Of a stretch of 64,000 bases of DNA, positions 23,201 to 35,334 are shown one piece after another. The notes beneath the pieces were generated by a model. It was given only the letters and a program-made list of their open reading frames with translations. It had not been told where the DNA came from and made no database searches. Positions within the stretch are counted from its first letter, which is position 1; each line of letters opens with the position of its first letter. A program made the position numbers and the translations under genes. The stretch comes from Arthrobotrys musiformis (lineage: Eukaryota; Ascomycota; Orbiliomycetes; Orbiliales; Orbiliaceae). The stretch lies in NCBI GenBank assembly GCA_036971715.1, contig JAVHJL010000003.1, positions 1,240,001 through 1,304,000 of the forward strand, read 5' to 3'.

Positions 23201-24434
23201 TGACCATGAACTACTTCCCGGTTGCACCAAGATTCGGTAGAATCCTAGCAGCTGGGCATCAATACAACTGCATGCCTTACGTTATCACTCTAGTAGCGGC
23301 CTTGTCGGTTGGAGAGTTGTTTGTGCCTGAACACGAGCTAGATTTCAGCCTTGCAGATAGTGAGAACGGCAGTGACGGGGACGACGACATTGCGCCAGAC
23401 TTTGCAGAAAAGATGGAACTAGACCGCAAAGCGGCACAACGGAAAAAGTACAATGCAGCACAGCGATCTTTTGCCATGTTGGATACGAGTAGCGATGCAA
23501 TCAAATTACTTACGGTTGTTTGCGCTTATGAATACGAAACACGGCAGGCCGATTTCTGCAAAGACAAGTTTGTCCGTGCAAAGGCTATGCAGGAGGTTCG
23601 CAAGCTTCGACAACAGCTGACCAATATCGTTCGATCTCAATTCTCAGACGCGATTGGTCAATTTGAGGTCAAGCTGCAACCTCCAAAGGAACTGCAGGTA
23701 TGTGGTAAAATCCCTTCTGGACTAGCCCCTTCCCCTCCATTCTCGACCTTTTAGGGTTTGGCCTATGCAGAAGATGATGTGGGGCGCAAAGTTTTTTCAA
23801 ACTACGTAAAAGGCGTCATGAAGGCGTTATCGAGGACATATAGCTAACGTAGGCGAGCGTGGGGAACACTTAGATCAAAGCATTACGCCAAATTATATCG
23901 ACGGGGTTTATGGACCAGGTTGCCATTCGTGGTGATCTCCTACCAAATTCCCTAATCAAGCCTAACTTCAAAAAGGTGGCAGACGTACCTTATTTTACGT
24001 TATTTTCATCTTCGACATCAAGGCTCAGTGCTAAGCTGGAAAATTTGAACGAAGTGGCCGTTTTCATCCACCCATCATCGATCCTCGTGGAGCTCCACCA
24101 AAATCGAGACTTTTTCCCGGAGTTTATAGTGTACAGCGAACTGCATCGAGGAGCCACGAGCGGTAAGGTCAGGATTAAGCCGTTAACGGCACTGACTGGG
24201 CAGCAGCTGTCAAATCTAGCGAAAGGAAGCCCGCTGCTTACTTTTTCGAAGCCATTGGATAAACCAGCACCGATTGTGAAGGGTGATGAAACAGGAGGTA
24301 TCACACGTGAGTGCTGGGTAATACCCCGGTTTGGAGCCGCAGTAGGCAAGGCAGAACAAGGGTGGACATTACCTCCCCGACGGGTGACGCAAAAGAAGGC
24401 ACCGGGGAGCACGATGTGGACCACTGAGTGGTAG
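20212..24434 (+). CDS. ECM16: DEAH-box RNA helicase Ecm16/Dhr1 (DHX37 family)
   Basis: Predicted 1276-residue nucleolar RNA helicase. Family members unwind U3 snoRNA from pre-18S rRNA in the small-subunit processome. Five exons: 20212-20448, 20528-21841, 21907-23073, 23146-23697 and 23874-24434. The start ATG has a good context (GCCATGG). The N-terminus is basic, then Pro/Ala-rich, then very acidic (about 255-320). Helicase motifs: I GETGSGKTT at 456-464, Ia TQPRRVAA, II DEAH at 557-560, III SAT at 599-601, V TNVAETSLTIPG, and VI QRSGRAGRTG at about 833-842. The HA2 and OB-fold region follows and the protein ends in MWTTEW. The last intron (176 bp) contains a possible alternative exon from 23755. 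Together with RRP36 it is the second processome gene in the window. Confidence 0.96.
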
Positions 24435-25705
24435 ATGCTTTTTCTTTTTTTACAAAACCCGGTGTGGGATTATGCGGGTTGGGGAAGCTAGCGAGGATGG
24501 AGAGGTGTGATGGATGATAGGAAGCGAGTAGGACGGATGACGGGATGGTTAAGCGGTTCTTTCAGCATGGCTTCCATCTTTTTTTTCGAGGGTGAACCTA
24601 GTGGGGAGCTGCAGACGAGTAGCTAAGCTTGCAGGCGAGGCGTGCTTGCATGGGATGCTGTCGGGATGAGATGAGTCCGAGTGCACCTGTCGAGGATTAT
24701 ATGCGTCGGCATCCTTCCGTCGTCAATTTGGGGGTCAAGACGACTACGCAATTGAGGGGCTCTATCTCGAGATAACGGATTTCGAATGATACTGTACAGT
24801 ATCTAGCATGGAGACAGATAGGAGGAACAGGGGGTTGTTATATGACCCACGAATCCGAATTCCCTCCAGCGTTGATCGTTTCCCTTGATAACTGTACCAT
24901 ATATTTTAAAAAGACGAGATTTATTTAGGAGGGGTGTGTACGATGTACGATAGCTATAGAGTGGTTTGAAAGCGATGTCAAACCTTAACTTTTTTTTTTA
25001 ATTATGAGACGGTAAACAGTAGCAAGCAGCCGTAGGAACTGACATCCGGATTTTGCGAGTAACCATTACAAGCATGCGGCTTATACATAAAAAACCCATG
25101 TAGCCAATATACTACATATTATCACTAGCCTCGAATCGATTGAGGAGGGGGAAAGGTTAACCACCTAGATATATGTGCCTTTTCACTCCGGGGCGCCGTT
25201 CCCCCTGCAAACTTGGTATAATAGGCGGAATTATTAAGTTGGTGGGGTTTGCGGCATGGGGATGTTGGATTTTTTGTAGCGTTCCTGATTCATTGACTGG
25301 GGTGTATGCGTCCTTCATGTAGGTGTTTAGACTATGTAAGCTTTGCATTTTCTTCTTTTCTTTTTCCTTTTTGTTCAAGCTGCTAAGCCAATGCATTAGT
25401 AGTTTATGTATAACTAGTTATTGCATCGCAGCGGCCCAGTTTCAATGTCCGTTTCTATCTATGAACTAGAACGAAATGTATTAGTATACATGTTAGGATC
25501 AACGACACCCCTGCTCCGTCCGAAGTTTCACAAGGAAATCCGTCCCGTTTGTTGTAATTTATCCCCCAGGCCATGTTAAAAGCGTTGACGATGTTGTGTA
25601 AAAAAAGGTTAAGGGTTATGCTTAAACTCAAGGGTTGTATGCACCGAACAGGCTATATTTCAAAGATCCCGATATACCTTCTTTTCTGTAGATTTTTTAT
25701 TTTCT

Positions 25706-25740
<35 letters not shown>

Positions 25741-28071
25741 AGTAGTAAGGTGAACGCCCCCACGGAGGAGTGAAGTCATGTGGTCTCGTGAGATATTATT
25801 TCTTCTTTTGTGTGTGTTTATTTTTTTATCCTTGACTTTTCGCTTGTCGGATAGCTTTGGATATGGTCCGGAAAATCTATTTAGTGGGATTATTGGGTGC
25901 TGTAGCTGGTGGAAGGGTCTTTATGTAGGGGTTTTTTTTTTGGCAGGTCAAAGGGATGATTAAAAGTTCGTATGTGCAACTATTTCATGGATTGACAGAT
26001 CATGCATATTATTAGATTCAGGAATTTTGGGTAGGTTTGAAAGGGTATTCTAGTGTCGAGATTTGGTTTGAGGGAGCAAGGGGAAAGATATGGTGCTTTA
26101 ATTGATAGCTATATATATATGCATACTCAATTACTTTAAACTTGGAAACAAAACTATGGTGTCAAAGGGGGGCGAGTTAGGAAGTCTTCCACCAGCAGCC
26201 TTAGCGCTAACCGCAAACTGCTCTGGTTTGGCTTCCAGTCCTTCAAAATCCTTAGGATACAATATTAATGTAGAGTATACTGTGAGGCATTGATTTCCTG
26301 GTGCCAGCTCGCAGATCCAGTCAATAGCCTAGGGTGATGCTATTTTGATAGAGAGGTGTGGCATCGCGGGTCACCGCGGCAGCTTTGCGGTGAAGAGCTA
26401 GGACTTCTGGTTGACCGATTGGTGCTATCGCATTTTCAGCCTGATAAATGCTGTTTCTGAGGACACTGATGCCGCTCATTGGGTGTGGAATTTATCGAAA
26501 AGTATTTCACCTATTCCTGTCCAGGGCGGATATCCAGGGAAAGAAGAGGACTATTAATATTCTAAACTTCATGAGAAATTCAATGTAAGCATTGATGCCT
26601 AGGCTAGGTACGATGTCAGGACCATGGCTAAAATTCTATATAATTACGGAACAGGGCTTGCATACAGGGATAAGTTCTATGAACTCTGAAGACGTCCAAT
26701 ATTCTACGACTTCAATTACATACATCCAGATCTGGGAACGAGACTACATACAGATAACGGTGGAACTCCTTGTATTTGGGTTGTGGGGTATTTCTTCCTC
26801 GAACTGTATATGTAGCCTACTCCGAGAAGTTGAACAAATTAGGACACGTGTGCTAGTGAGTCGCAGTTGGAGCTTCACTACCAGTCTCGAATCCAGGCCC
26901 ACAACCCTATCGCGATTAATTCCAGCTCAAAGCTGTATAATAATACTCACGCCTTTTTAATCATATTCCTTTTACATAGTCCACGACTGTAATGCCGTGG
27001 CGTGCACATGCACACCTGCCCCATTCATATACGTACAGAATCGGCGAATATATCAATACAATTGCCAATCAGCTGTGTGTCCCCGACTGCGATCAGCCAC
27101 CGAATGCAAGCAATTTCCTCAGTAGCAGCAATAAAGTATGTACATACCTATGTAAGTACATATACGTCGCAACTCTTTCAAGCATGCAACGATAGCTCGA
27201 GCATATACGTTAATACCGAGCCTAGTTGTGAGCGCGGGTCCGCAATTTCCATCTTTAATAGTATGTTGTATTTTGCTTAATAGGTTTATAAACCCTTCGA
27301 AGCACAAAATGCTTGACCACATAAAATAAATTCTGAATTTGGTTGATTCGAAGTAGTGGCGTTTTCCAACCTGGGTACCTACAGCCAACAATGAGTTAAT
27401 TCGTCTTATTTCGAACCTCGTCGAACGTTCCATACGCCTATCAGATGCCCTGACTCGAGACTAAAATTTTCCCATCCCCTATCTTCTATCCCGCATGCAT
27501 ACATCCAAAGCGCGATCCAATCATATTTAAGCATACGTACCCCGCTCAGGAGGTTATCGTACCATCTCATTGTATCCTCGCTCCGGCAATGACATAGCAG
27601 CGTGCGGATTGAGCGACCCGTCCCGCAGGAAACCCGCACTAATATCCAGCTATCCCGGTGTGCAAAAAACTGTGGGGTGGAGTTAAGCATTATTGGATGT
27701 TCAGCCAATGCCACGATGTGCGCAAGCGAGTCGAACTTCAGCTATTCCGGCGTGCGACGGCAAGGCCGGCCATTTTGACGTGTGCTGCAGGTTGTATGTA
27801 ATGCGTTATCCATGAGAATCTGGCTCCTGCCGGATCCCGAAGCTTTGAGACAAGATTCTAGCCGACCCAAGGCCGAAAGCCGTTCATTATAAATTGACTG
27901 ACTGGTTCCACTACTAAGTCGTAGTCTCGTTCTCGGACACTCGACAGGCCACAAGTGTACTAAGTCGCATAAATCTTCATATATACACTGCAAGAAATTT
28001 CCGGCCTATCTACACATTTATATTGCCATACATCCTACACTTGACCACACTGATCGCTAATCTTCAACATC
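24435..28071. other. 3.6-kb gene-free region
   Basis: This lies between ECM16 and the secreted protein gene. It has a long poly-T tract (25708-25739) and AT-rich stretches, with only short, unrelated reading frames. The last few hundred bases should include the promoter of the secreted protein gene. Confidence 0.5.
25708..25739. repeat. Poly-T tract (32 T)
   Basis: The longest homopolymer in the window, 32 T preceded by further T-rich sequence from about 25691. It may be a retroposed tail read from the other strand or a simple slippage product. Confidence 0.9.
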
Positions 28072-28657
28072 ATGCGCCTATCTTTCTTTCAAATCGTGTG
28101 CTTGCTTTGCGGATGCGCTAGCTTTGCTCAAGCGATAATAGATCAACAACCAATAATTCTATCCACCTCGGAAGACCTGACCACGGATTCTGCTTCTCTT
28201 GAACCGCACGGAGGCGCCTCCGGTAAGTTTTTCGGTCTAGATCCTGAGATTCATAACTTGGAGTCAATCTTAACAGTCTTTGCTAAAACATATAGATAAC
28301 TACCCCGACCACATTGCGGAGGAAGTCACGGAAGCTAAGAACGATTGCCTGCCATTGCCACTACCTACTGGGTGGGAAGTCACAGCCCGGCAATCTGTTT
28401 GTTGCACTCCTACGGAGTGTAACCAAACTTGGGAAGGAAAACTAAACGGTAATCTCCCCTGCACCAAGCCAGGAATGATCGTTGAAAGCATTGTATTTTA
28501 CGGGGCACTTCTAGGTGTAGAAAAGGTTCTCTGTTTGTACACCGGGAGCCAGTGCACACGTCCATTCGCAGCTTTGAACCGCAACTCGGGTTGTCTCACG
28601 CTTTTCTCAAAACGCCTTGGAGCGTTTAAAATTGTACCTTCCGGCACAGCTTGTTAA
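28072..28657 (+). CDS. Small secreted cysteine-rich protein, family not recognised
   Basis: Predicted 170-residue secreted protein in two exons, 28072-28222 and 28296-28657, joined through a split Asp codon. The intron is 73 bp with clear GTAAGT and TATAG ends. Residues 1-21 form a signal peptide: MRLS, a hydrophobic core with CLLCGC, and AQA before the likely cut. The mature chain has nine Cys (68, 86, 87, 92, 106, 130, 137, 150, 170) and one N-glycosylation site (Asn93, NQT). The Cys pattern has a single CC pair, so it is not a hydrophobin, and no CFEM or LysM signature is seen. Size, secretion signal and cysteines fit the loose class of fungal secreted effector-like or cell-surface proteins, but no function can be assigned. 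An odd Cys number suggests a dimer or a free thiol. It stands alone with wide gene-free flanks. Confidence 0.75.
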
Positions 28658-30558
28658 TCGGGGAACATCGATGAGCCTTTTCTTTTCTCGGTTCTGAGAT
28701 TTTACAAAATCTTAGTTTGTACGAATTAGAGTCTTGATAACGAGTCCCACCTGCGTTCATTGTATCAACGTCTCCGCTTCGCGCCCTGAATTTAAAGCTT
28801 TGGTCAATTGCTAGCCAAATCTGGATTAGTAATGAGTAAATAACACCGAAAGGGGGAAGAGGCTGTGGTATTTTGGGTTCTACAACACAAAAAATAGCAA
28901 AGTTTGATGTTAGGCGTTGATCGACGAGCCTTTGTGTTACCTCACGTCGCACACCACGGTCTGGGGAACATTTGACATCCTACCCATTTGATCGATCCTA
29001 ACGACGGCTAGATTTGGTTATTGGATCCATTTCCCTTTCCCATTTGCGTAACGTAGGGATTGCATTGACAGTTTTATCTCTCTCACGAGCTCGGCTCCGA
29101 AGTTGACAGGGTACGCCGTGCAGCCTTGTTGACTACAATTCGTCGCATATACCATGACCGACAGATGATGTCTGTGTTGAAACTAATCGAAACTTTACTA
29201 TTGGGCAACGGCAGGCTCAGAGCTCCTCGTACTTTAACGAAGAAACATCTCTACACTACTTTACACAAGCATCCCGTGATCCAAGAACCCGATGTTAGCC
29301 ACTTACCCCATAGTTATACAATAAAAACCACCGGTTTTTTCAATAAATTAAACGGCTAATGACTAAAACACTTAACGCGGGAGGCTAAGTATGTGTCAGA
29401 TATAAGGCGCACACTTTGCCCCACCAGCGCTCGGTATCATATTAACGTTACGCAAGAATCGCAAGAAAAAAAAAAAGTATTTGACCTATAGAAATTACTT
29501 ACGGACTGCGACGACGGGAGCTTTGACCTCCGGTGTCCTGCTTTTTTTTTGGTTTCTTTAACCCCGGGTACCCTTCCCGTCCGTTCCCAGGTTTTTTTGC
29601 GCACGTGCACAGTACGCCTTTTTAGGCACGATCTGTTTGTTCGGTTATTGTTCGAACTCTTTTTTTTTTTCGTTCATGGGATTTGATAATGGATTTCGAC
29701 AGGGAAGGAACCGGTTGGTTTATTACATTTTGTTTCCTTTTTTTTTTTTTTTTGCGCCCCGATTTATCGGTTTATGCTTCCTGTTTGGAATTACGTTTGG
29801 GGCGTTTCCTTTCTTTTCTTTGTATGTATGTCTCAGGCCATTTTTTTTTTCATTAAGTACAGTACTATATATCCACGCTTTGACTGTTCTGTCATGCAGA
29901 TCGGGCTGGACCGGGAACGGGATAGACGGTTGTGGCTGGGTCTTTATGACCATTTTTTAACAGGTGGAGAGTGTAGTAGACGGAGTATTCCGTCTTGGAC
30001 ACTTTAGAAAGCAAATTGAAGGGTATACAAGAAAGAAAAATGTGGGTCATTATTACGGGTAACATATATATCATTATGAGGAATGGAGAAAAGACATATG
30101 AAATGTATTGTGGTGTGAAAAAAAGGGTTATAGAGAAGTAAAGGGAAATAAAACGTGAAACCCTGCTAGAAAAAAATACTATACTCCTTCCCCGCTGTAT
30201 TCCTTGTGTCCATAAGCGCTAAAAAAAAAATCGTCTCTATCAAGTTTGAATGGAAAAACAAATAGGAGGATACGGGGATCAAGGAAAGGATGTTTAGAAT
30301 GCATGTAATCCAGAAAATGCCGCCCCAGAACATAAGAAATTCGTCGGTTGTCTTGAACGCTGATAAAAGAAAGATATCTTGGACAAAGGGAATTCGTGGT
30401 CGTATGTGTGAAAAAACGGAAAGGAAAGAAAGATGTTTCAAATAAGATCCCGTCGTGTGTTCCGGAGACTTGGTGAACTCGAAGGTAAAATATGTATGTA
30501 CAACATTTCGAAAATTTGTAAAGAGTGAATGTAATCCGGCAAACTGAAATAGGACTTT
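28658..30558. other. 1.9-kb gene-free region between convergent genes
   Basis: This lies between the 3' ends of the secreted protein gene (+) and the PH-domain gene (-). It is T-rich around 29550-29870, with several runs of 9-14 T. No gene or RNA is recognised. Confidence 0.5.
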
Positions 30559-31947
30559 TTATTTGTACTGGAAGAAAGATGCTGGCATGACGCTTGGGTC
30601 GACGTCGCGATTGCCGTATTTGTAATCGCGAGAGAGGGACGGATCTGCGGCAACTGCTTCGAATCGTGCAACAGAGTTGATAGGTGGAGTAGAGAGAAAA
30701 TGCGAACTAGTAGAAAGGGTTGGCGATGAGGGTATATAATTCATACTGAAAGCCCTGTCTAGAATAGTTTCTCTCCGTGGAGAGCTTGATAAACTAGCAC
30801 AGGCCATATATTCTGACCCTGTCGTCGGCGACATTTCGTAAGGGTCGATAGGCGACTGGTTTGTGCTCATCGAACGCCCAGGCCCGAATTCATGCATTGT
30901 TAAAGTAGAAATTGGGCGAGGCCCTCCTGCCCTAGCGCCTCTGGAAGACCCGCCGGATTCTTCTGACGATCTAGTCGTTGGTATTATTGGATGCTCATGC
31001 ATCTGGTGATGGTGATGGTGGTGGTGGTGGTGATGGTCGGCACTCTCCTCTTCCCATTCGTCCTCTGGAATCTTTAGGTCATATGCAGTAGATTTGTAGG
31101 ACTGTCTAGAGCTTGTCGCCTTGTCGCCTCCAAATGTCACCGAAGAGGATCGTCGAGACTGAGTCGAGCGAATATGGGATTGTATTTCTCGGCACCATAT
31201 CGTTAGTGGTGTATCCTTGGGTCCAGTCCGGAAAAATAGTGTGAGTTTCCCATCATCGGGTTCATAGAGCTGCGAAACGCTTGCGGTCGGGCTGTCTATT
31301 CCCTTTCTTCGCGATGATGGGAAATTGGAATCTAGTTGAAGATTGACAACCAAAGTTGGGCAGAGTGGGTTATATGTTGTTTTGCTCATCGAAGAGAATG
31401 CTTTTCGGTGTGCAATATCGCCAACGTAACACGATGTTACACAATCAAGACTAAAGTTAATTGACAGTTAGCAAAGCCCAAATATATCCACTAGCACTTG
31501 ATATCCTGGTGTGAAGTTAGACGTACGAATAGGAAACTATTGGCTCGGGATCAATCTGTTTTCTCTGTTGTCAGCTATCAAACATTTCCTAGCACTATCC
31601 AAGTGAGTATAATTAACGTACCCTCTGACGGTATATACTAAGCCTCATATCAGGAGAGAACCTCGAAGGGAAGTCGTCTTCAGAATGATTACTGAACACA
31701 TCTTCCACACTGCCCAAGTCCTCTTCATATGTTATTCCGACTGCAGACATCTTTCTTGGGGCGGATGTGTTGCTGAGAACTTTACGCGGGCCGAGGACTA
31801 CATATCGATTCTGCAGAATGCAATGTTAACCCCAGACTTCTGATATAGCCGCTTTAAAAGAAAAATAAAAAAAACTGCATGGCGTACCTTCCAGTTGCCA
31901 CGACTTAATAAGTTCCTTTCCGGCGGGACAGATAGTACTCCTTCCAT
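30559..31947 (-). CDS. PH-domain protein with poly-histidine run
   Basis: Predicted 392-residue protein in four exons on the minus strand: 31947-31888, 31810-31622, 31564-31527 and 31450-30559. All junctions keep phase; the third exon could also start at 31555, losing three residues. Residues 1 to about 190 resemble a pleckstrin-homology domain: MEGVLSVPPERNLLSRGNW, NRYVVLGPRKV for the first strands, and DGKLTLFFRTGPKDTPLTIW with REIQSHI for the last strand and helix. PH domains bind phosphoinositides or proteins, so membrane association is plausible. The rest is disordered and rich in Ser, Pro and Thr, with an acidic patch directly followed by ten consecutive His (residues 235-244, bases 31006-31035). 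No catalytic domain is visible. It diverges from PET127 across 3.4 kb. Confidence 0.83.
31006..31035 (-). repeat. Trinucleotide (CAC/CAT) run coding for ten histidines
   Basis: Ten consecutive His codons inside the PH-domain gene. The mix of CAC and CAT suggests the run is not a fresh slippage event. Such runs can bind metal or vary in length between strains. Confidence 0.9.
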
Positions 31948-34900
31948 GGTTGTAATATTTTGAACCTGCATCGAGTAATTTATTTTCTTTAAAAAAAGAT
32001 AAGTTTATGTATGTGAGGGAAATATCGAAATAGGCCGAGCCTTTGGGTTTTCGGATTCGAGTTTCTTAAGCTTGGGTGCGGCTACACGGATGTATAAATA
32101 AAAATATGTGGATCAAGCTCCCAGTCCGAAGCTAAGATGCTTCCACCATGCGCCGGACTTTAAATCCAAAGAGACGTGACCCCCCACGCCCTAAAAACTG
32201 ACAGCTGGATCTGGTGCGACAGGTAACTGGGCCGATAGTACTGTCTAGAAAGACTGGGTCCCATGAATTCGAAATTCCAACTAGTTGGCTGACGAAAGAG
32301 AGAATTAATATTTCATGGGTGAAATATCTTTATATATCCGATCGAGCTACCTAGGTCCGACTAAAAGTGGAAACAGGGCAGAAACAAGATGTATGGATGT
32401 GAGTGCATGCATGTCTTTATGTATGTTGCATGTATGTACTGTGAAGTAGTATAGGCCGGGGGCCATATCCAACAATTCAGCAGTTCTGCACGCTTATTAC
32501 AGAATAGATATTTCACGTAACGTCGTATCTACCCTGCAAATGAAGGGGAGAAAAGAAAAAAATAATTATATTGTGTATTAAAGTCATGTGGACTATAATG
32601 TGACGTTAGACTAGATGAACACCCGCTGAGGGAGCATAGTGCGGTCTTAATGATCCTTCTTGTCCAGCCTTGGCCCTGGTCCAATAATTTGTAGATCGAA
32701 CAAATGCAGCCAGGTGGATTCCAATCCCTCGAGCGGAGAAGCAAGGGCAGCAAGGTGGTCGACAAGTCTTATACACAGTATTGGTGGTGAATATGCAGCC
32801 GGGTTAGCTTCCCATGTCCCCCTCTCCTGTAAGTGCCAACTGCCATGCTTTCTCGTCTCTTTTTCTTGGGCGTCCAAGTCGCTGATGTTAGGATGAGCCC
32901 TGCAACAGGGTCGAGCCGGGATGGGCCAATTGGTTGCTCGAGCCATCGTTCCCCACAGCCTCTAGCTTGATCGAGGGTAACGTGTAGCTGCCTGCAGCCT
33001 GTGAGTGTTAGTTGCGCAAAGCTGTTCCGGCGGTACCTGGGAACCAAGAGCAGAAAAGAGGTTGTGCGCCGCTTTCTCGCCCACCTTGCAGGGGTGCGAA
33101 CTCCCAAGCTTGCGGCGCCCGAGCGTGCTCCTCGAAGCCGACAGAACAGTACATGTGCGAAGGAAGCTTTCCATCCTTCTGGAAGCTCTTTTGCAATGAG
33201 ACATGCAGATTATGAAGCAAACTAAGCAGATTTCGCGTTCGCCGCTCGGTGGCAAATGTACGGTTCCTGCTGTATCACGGAATATTTCTGGAAGAACTTT
33301 CCAATCAGATTTTCAACAAAAAATTTTTCTAGTTTGTATCACAGCACAGATAACTACAACACTACGGCGGGTAAAAATTTCTCGCGATCACTAAGCATGT
33401 GTGAGGTATGTGTGTATGTATATGTATGGAGACTGCACGCAGGCCCGCGAAATTTTAAAAGTGGGGGCAAGGGGCATTTTAGGAGGCTTTATGTATGTAT
33501 GTAAGGACATACATGAGTCTGTATCAGGTAGACCAAAAGGCCATGAATTGAGTTAGGAATACCGCCGGTAAATATACGGTTCCGGGCAGCGCCATAGCTA
33601 TTTAGCCTTCGATGACTTGGGAAAGCCATCTAATTCACAACCACAATTTAACGGCAAAATAGCTAAAAACCCACACCGCATGCACGTGTCGAGTAATTTG
33701 TGGAGCCGTCCCATAGCGAAGACTGAGGGGTGTGGCATATCTCGTGCGCGCGAACAAGGCTCTTCCCTCTTCCACCCGACAATGACTTGACTCGTCTTCC
33801 ACTGGCTGAATTATATATATTCTCCACCGTGTCTGATCCATCCTTCGAGATCGCGAGATGACTTTCACAAGAGTCAGGAACCGTTTTATACTCCCGCTAG
33901 TTCGGGCCAGTGGGAAAGCTAACTGTCCGAGAGACAATATTCTCCGGCCGAAACATGAGCTCCATCTAGTACCTAGGGGTTTGTATCCACTTCGGGTCCT
34001 CCTGGTAGCTAGTAATTAATTCTCGATACCTCATGATCTCTAGATCGTATCATTATAACCCGCATGAGCTCTCGACAAGGTGCATCTGATGGGGAAAGCA
34101 AAAAGGCAGACCACAGGCCGTGCACCTACCACATAGCAAGGAATTCGAGTAGCTCCATTTTCTTTTTCCTCAACCTTTTTATGATATATAGATAGACATA
34201 CGTAGATATGCACCTAGGGGATCGAATCTCCCACACCAGTATGCCTCCCAGGGCAGCCATTGGCTTTAGCGAAAACGAAGCCTTTGTGCCGGTTAGCAAT
34301 ACAATAACGTGAAATGATAACTTTTTTTTTCTGTTCTGGCTCTGTGGATTTTGTTCTGGCAAGAATACGAGAGAAAGTGGAGCCCATACCTTTACCTGCA
34401 CCGGCCAGGCCAGTCGGCGTATAAGGGCTGACTTGGCTGTCAATTTTCAGCCTGCCGGTGCCATGGGTTATAGCGATACTGAACGAGAAACTACCCTGCT
34501 TTTTAGATGAATTGGCCAGGTGTATATCATATTATTTTAAGTAAGATATTAGGTAGTTTGTAAGCCGCTTTGAGGTCTCGAGCAGAATCTGGGGCGGCTT
34601 ATGAAGAGGAAGTTGCATATGCGTATCATCCAAGTGCGGGGATCGCATATTCCCAAGATATGACTTTTCGAAACTGATATTATGCACCTTCGCCAATCAG
34701 AACAGAAATGTGAGGAAAAAAAGGCGAGCTGGGTAGATTTATAATTCCTGAACCAAACGTATGGTATTCCCGGATCTGAGCCACAGGAACTTTGCAGTTG
34801 ACTCCAAACGTCGGAGTTGCAATTGACCGAATGTGATATCTTGAGACGATTCAACACATCAACACATCCAGAGACAACAGGATGCCAAGCCTCAAACAAA

Positions 34901-35334
34901 GCCGTGATTTCCAGTCCCGATCGGGAAACTTACCCGAGATTTTCGGCCAAACGAAAAAATTCTTGCAGGCTCTTCTTTTGGACATGCAACAAAGTACAGA
35001 AAGAGGCTCCAGGGATTGTTTTTTGAGCTTCGGAACATCAGTTATGCATCGGTATCACCACCAGGCAGCATTGTAAATATAGTCGATACCACCTGTTTTT
35101 GTGGTGGTAAGTTAGCATCTTGCAGTTCTTAAGCCATACTCTCGGCAGAAAGCGCTAATATCAAGGTTTATTTCAAGGTATCTCAATTGTCGCAACTGCA
35201 ATTCTAGCATCAACTACTTAGTTAGAAAAAAGATATATTTCTTTCCTGTCGCCCTCTAAAGTAGAGCCAACAGCCCAGATAGGCGCGTTCAAAGCCCTCG
35301 CCTCCTCGGGCAAGCGGTAGCCTACCCAAGGACG
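31948..35334. other. 3.4-kb region between divergent PH and PET127 genes
   Basis: Both promoters must lie in this gap. A GC-richer block at about 32640-33250 is open in several frames on both strands, but none reads like a known protein. A hairpin lies at 35087-35109, about 230 bp before the PET127 start. Confidence 0.5.
35087..35109. other. Hairpin-forming inverted repeat upstream of PET127
   Basis: TACCACC and GGTGGTA form a perfect 7-bp stem with a 9-nt T-rich loop. It may lie in the PET127 promoter or leader. The role is unknown and it could be chance. Confidence 0.4.

Noticed and set aside
28072..28657. Hydrophobin identity for the secreted protein
   Set aside because: Hydrophobins have eight Cys with two CC pairs; this one has nine with a single CC pair and different spacing.
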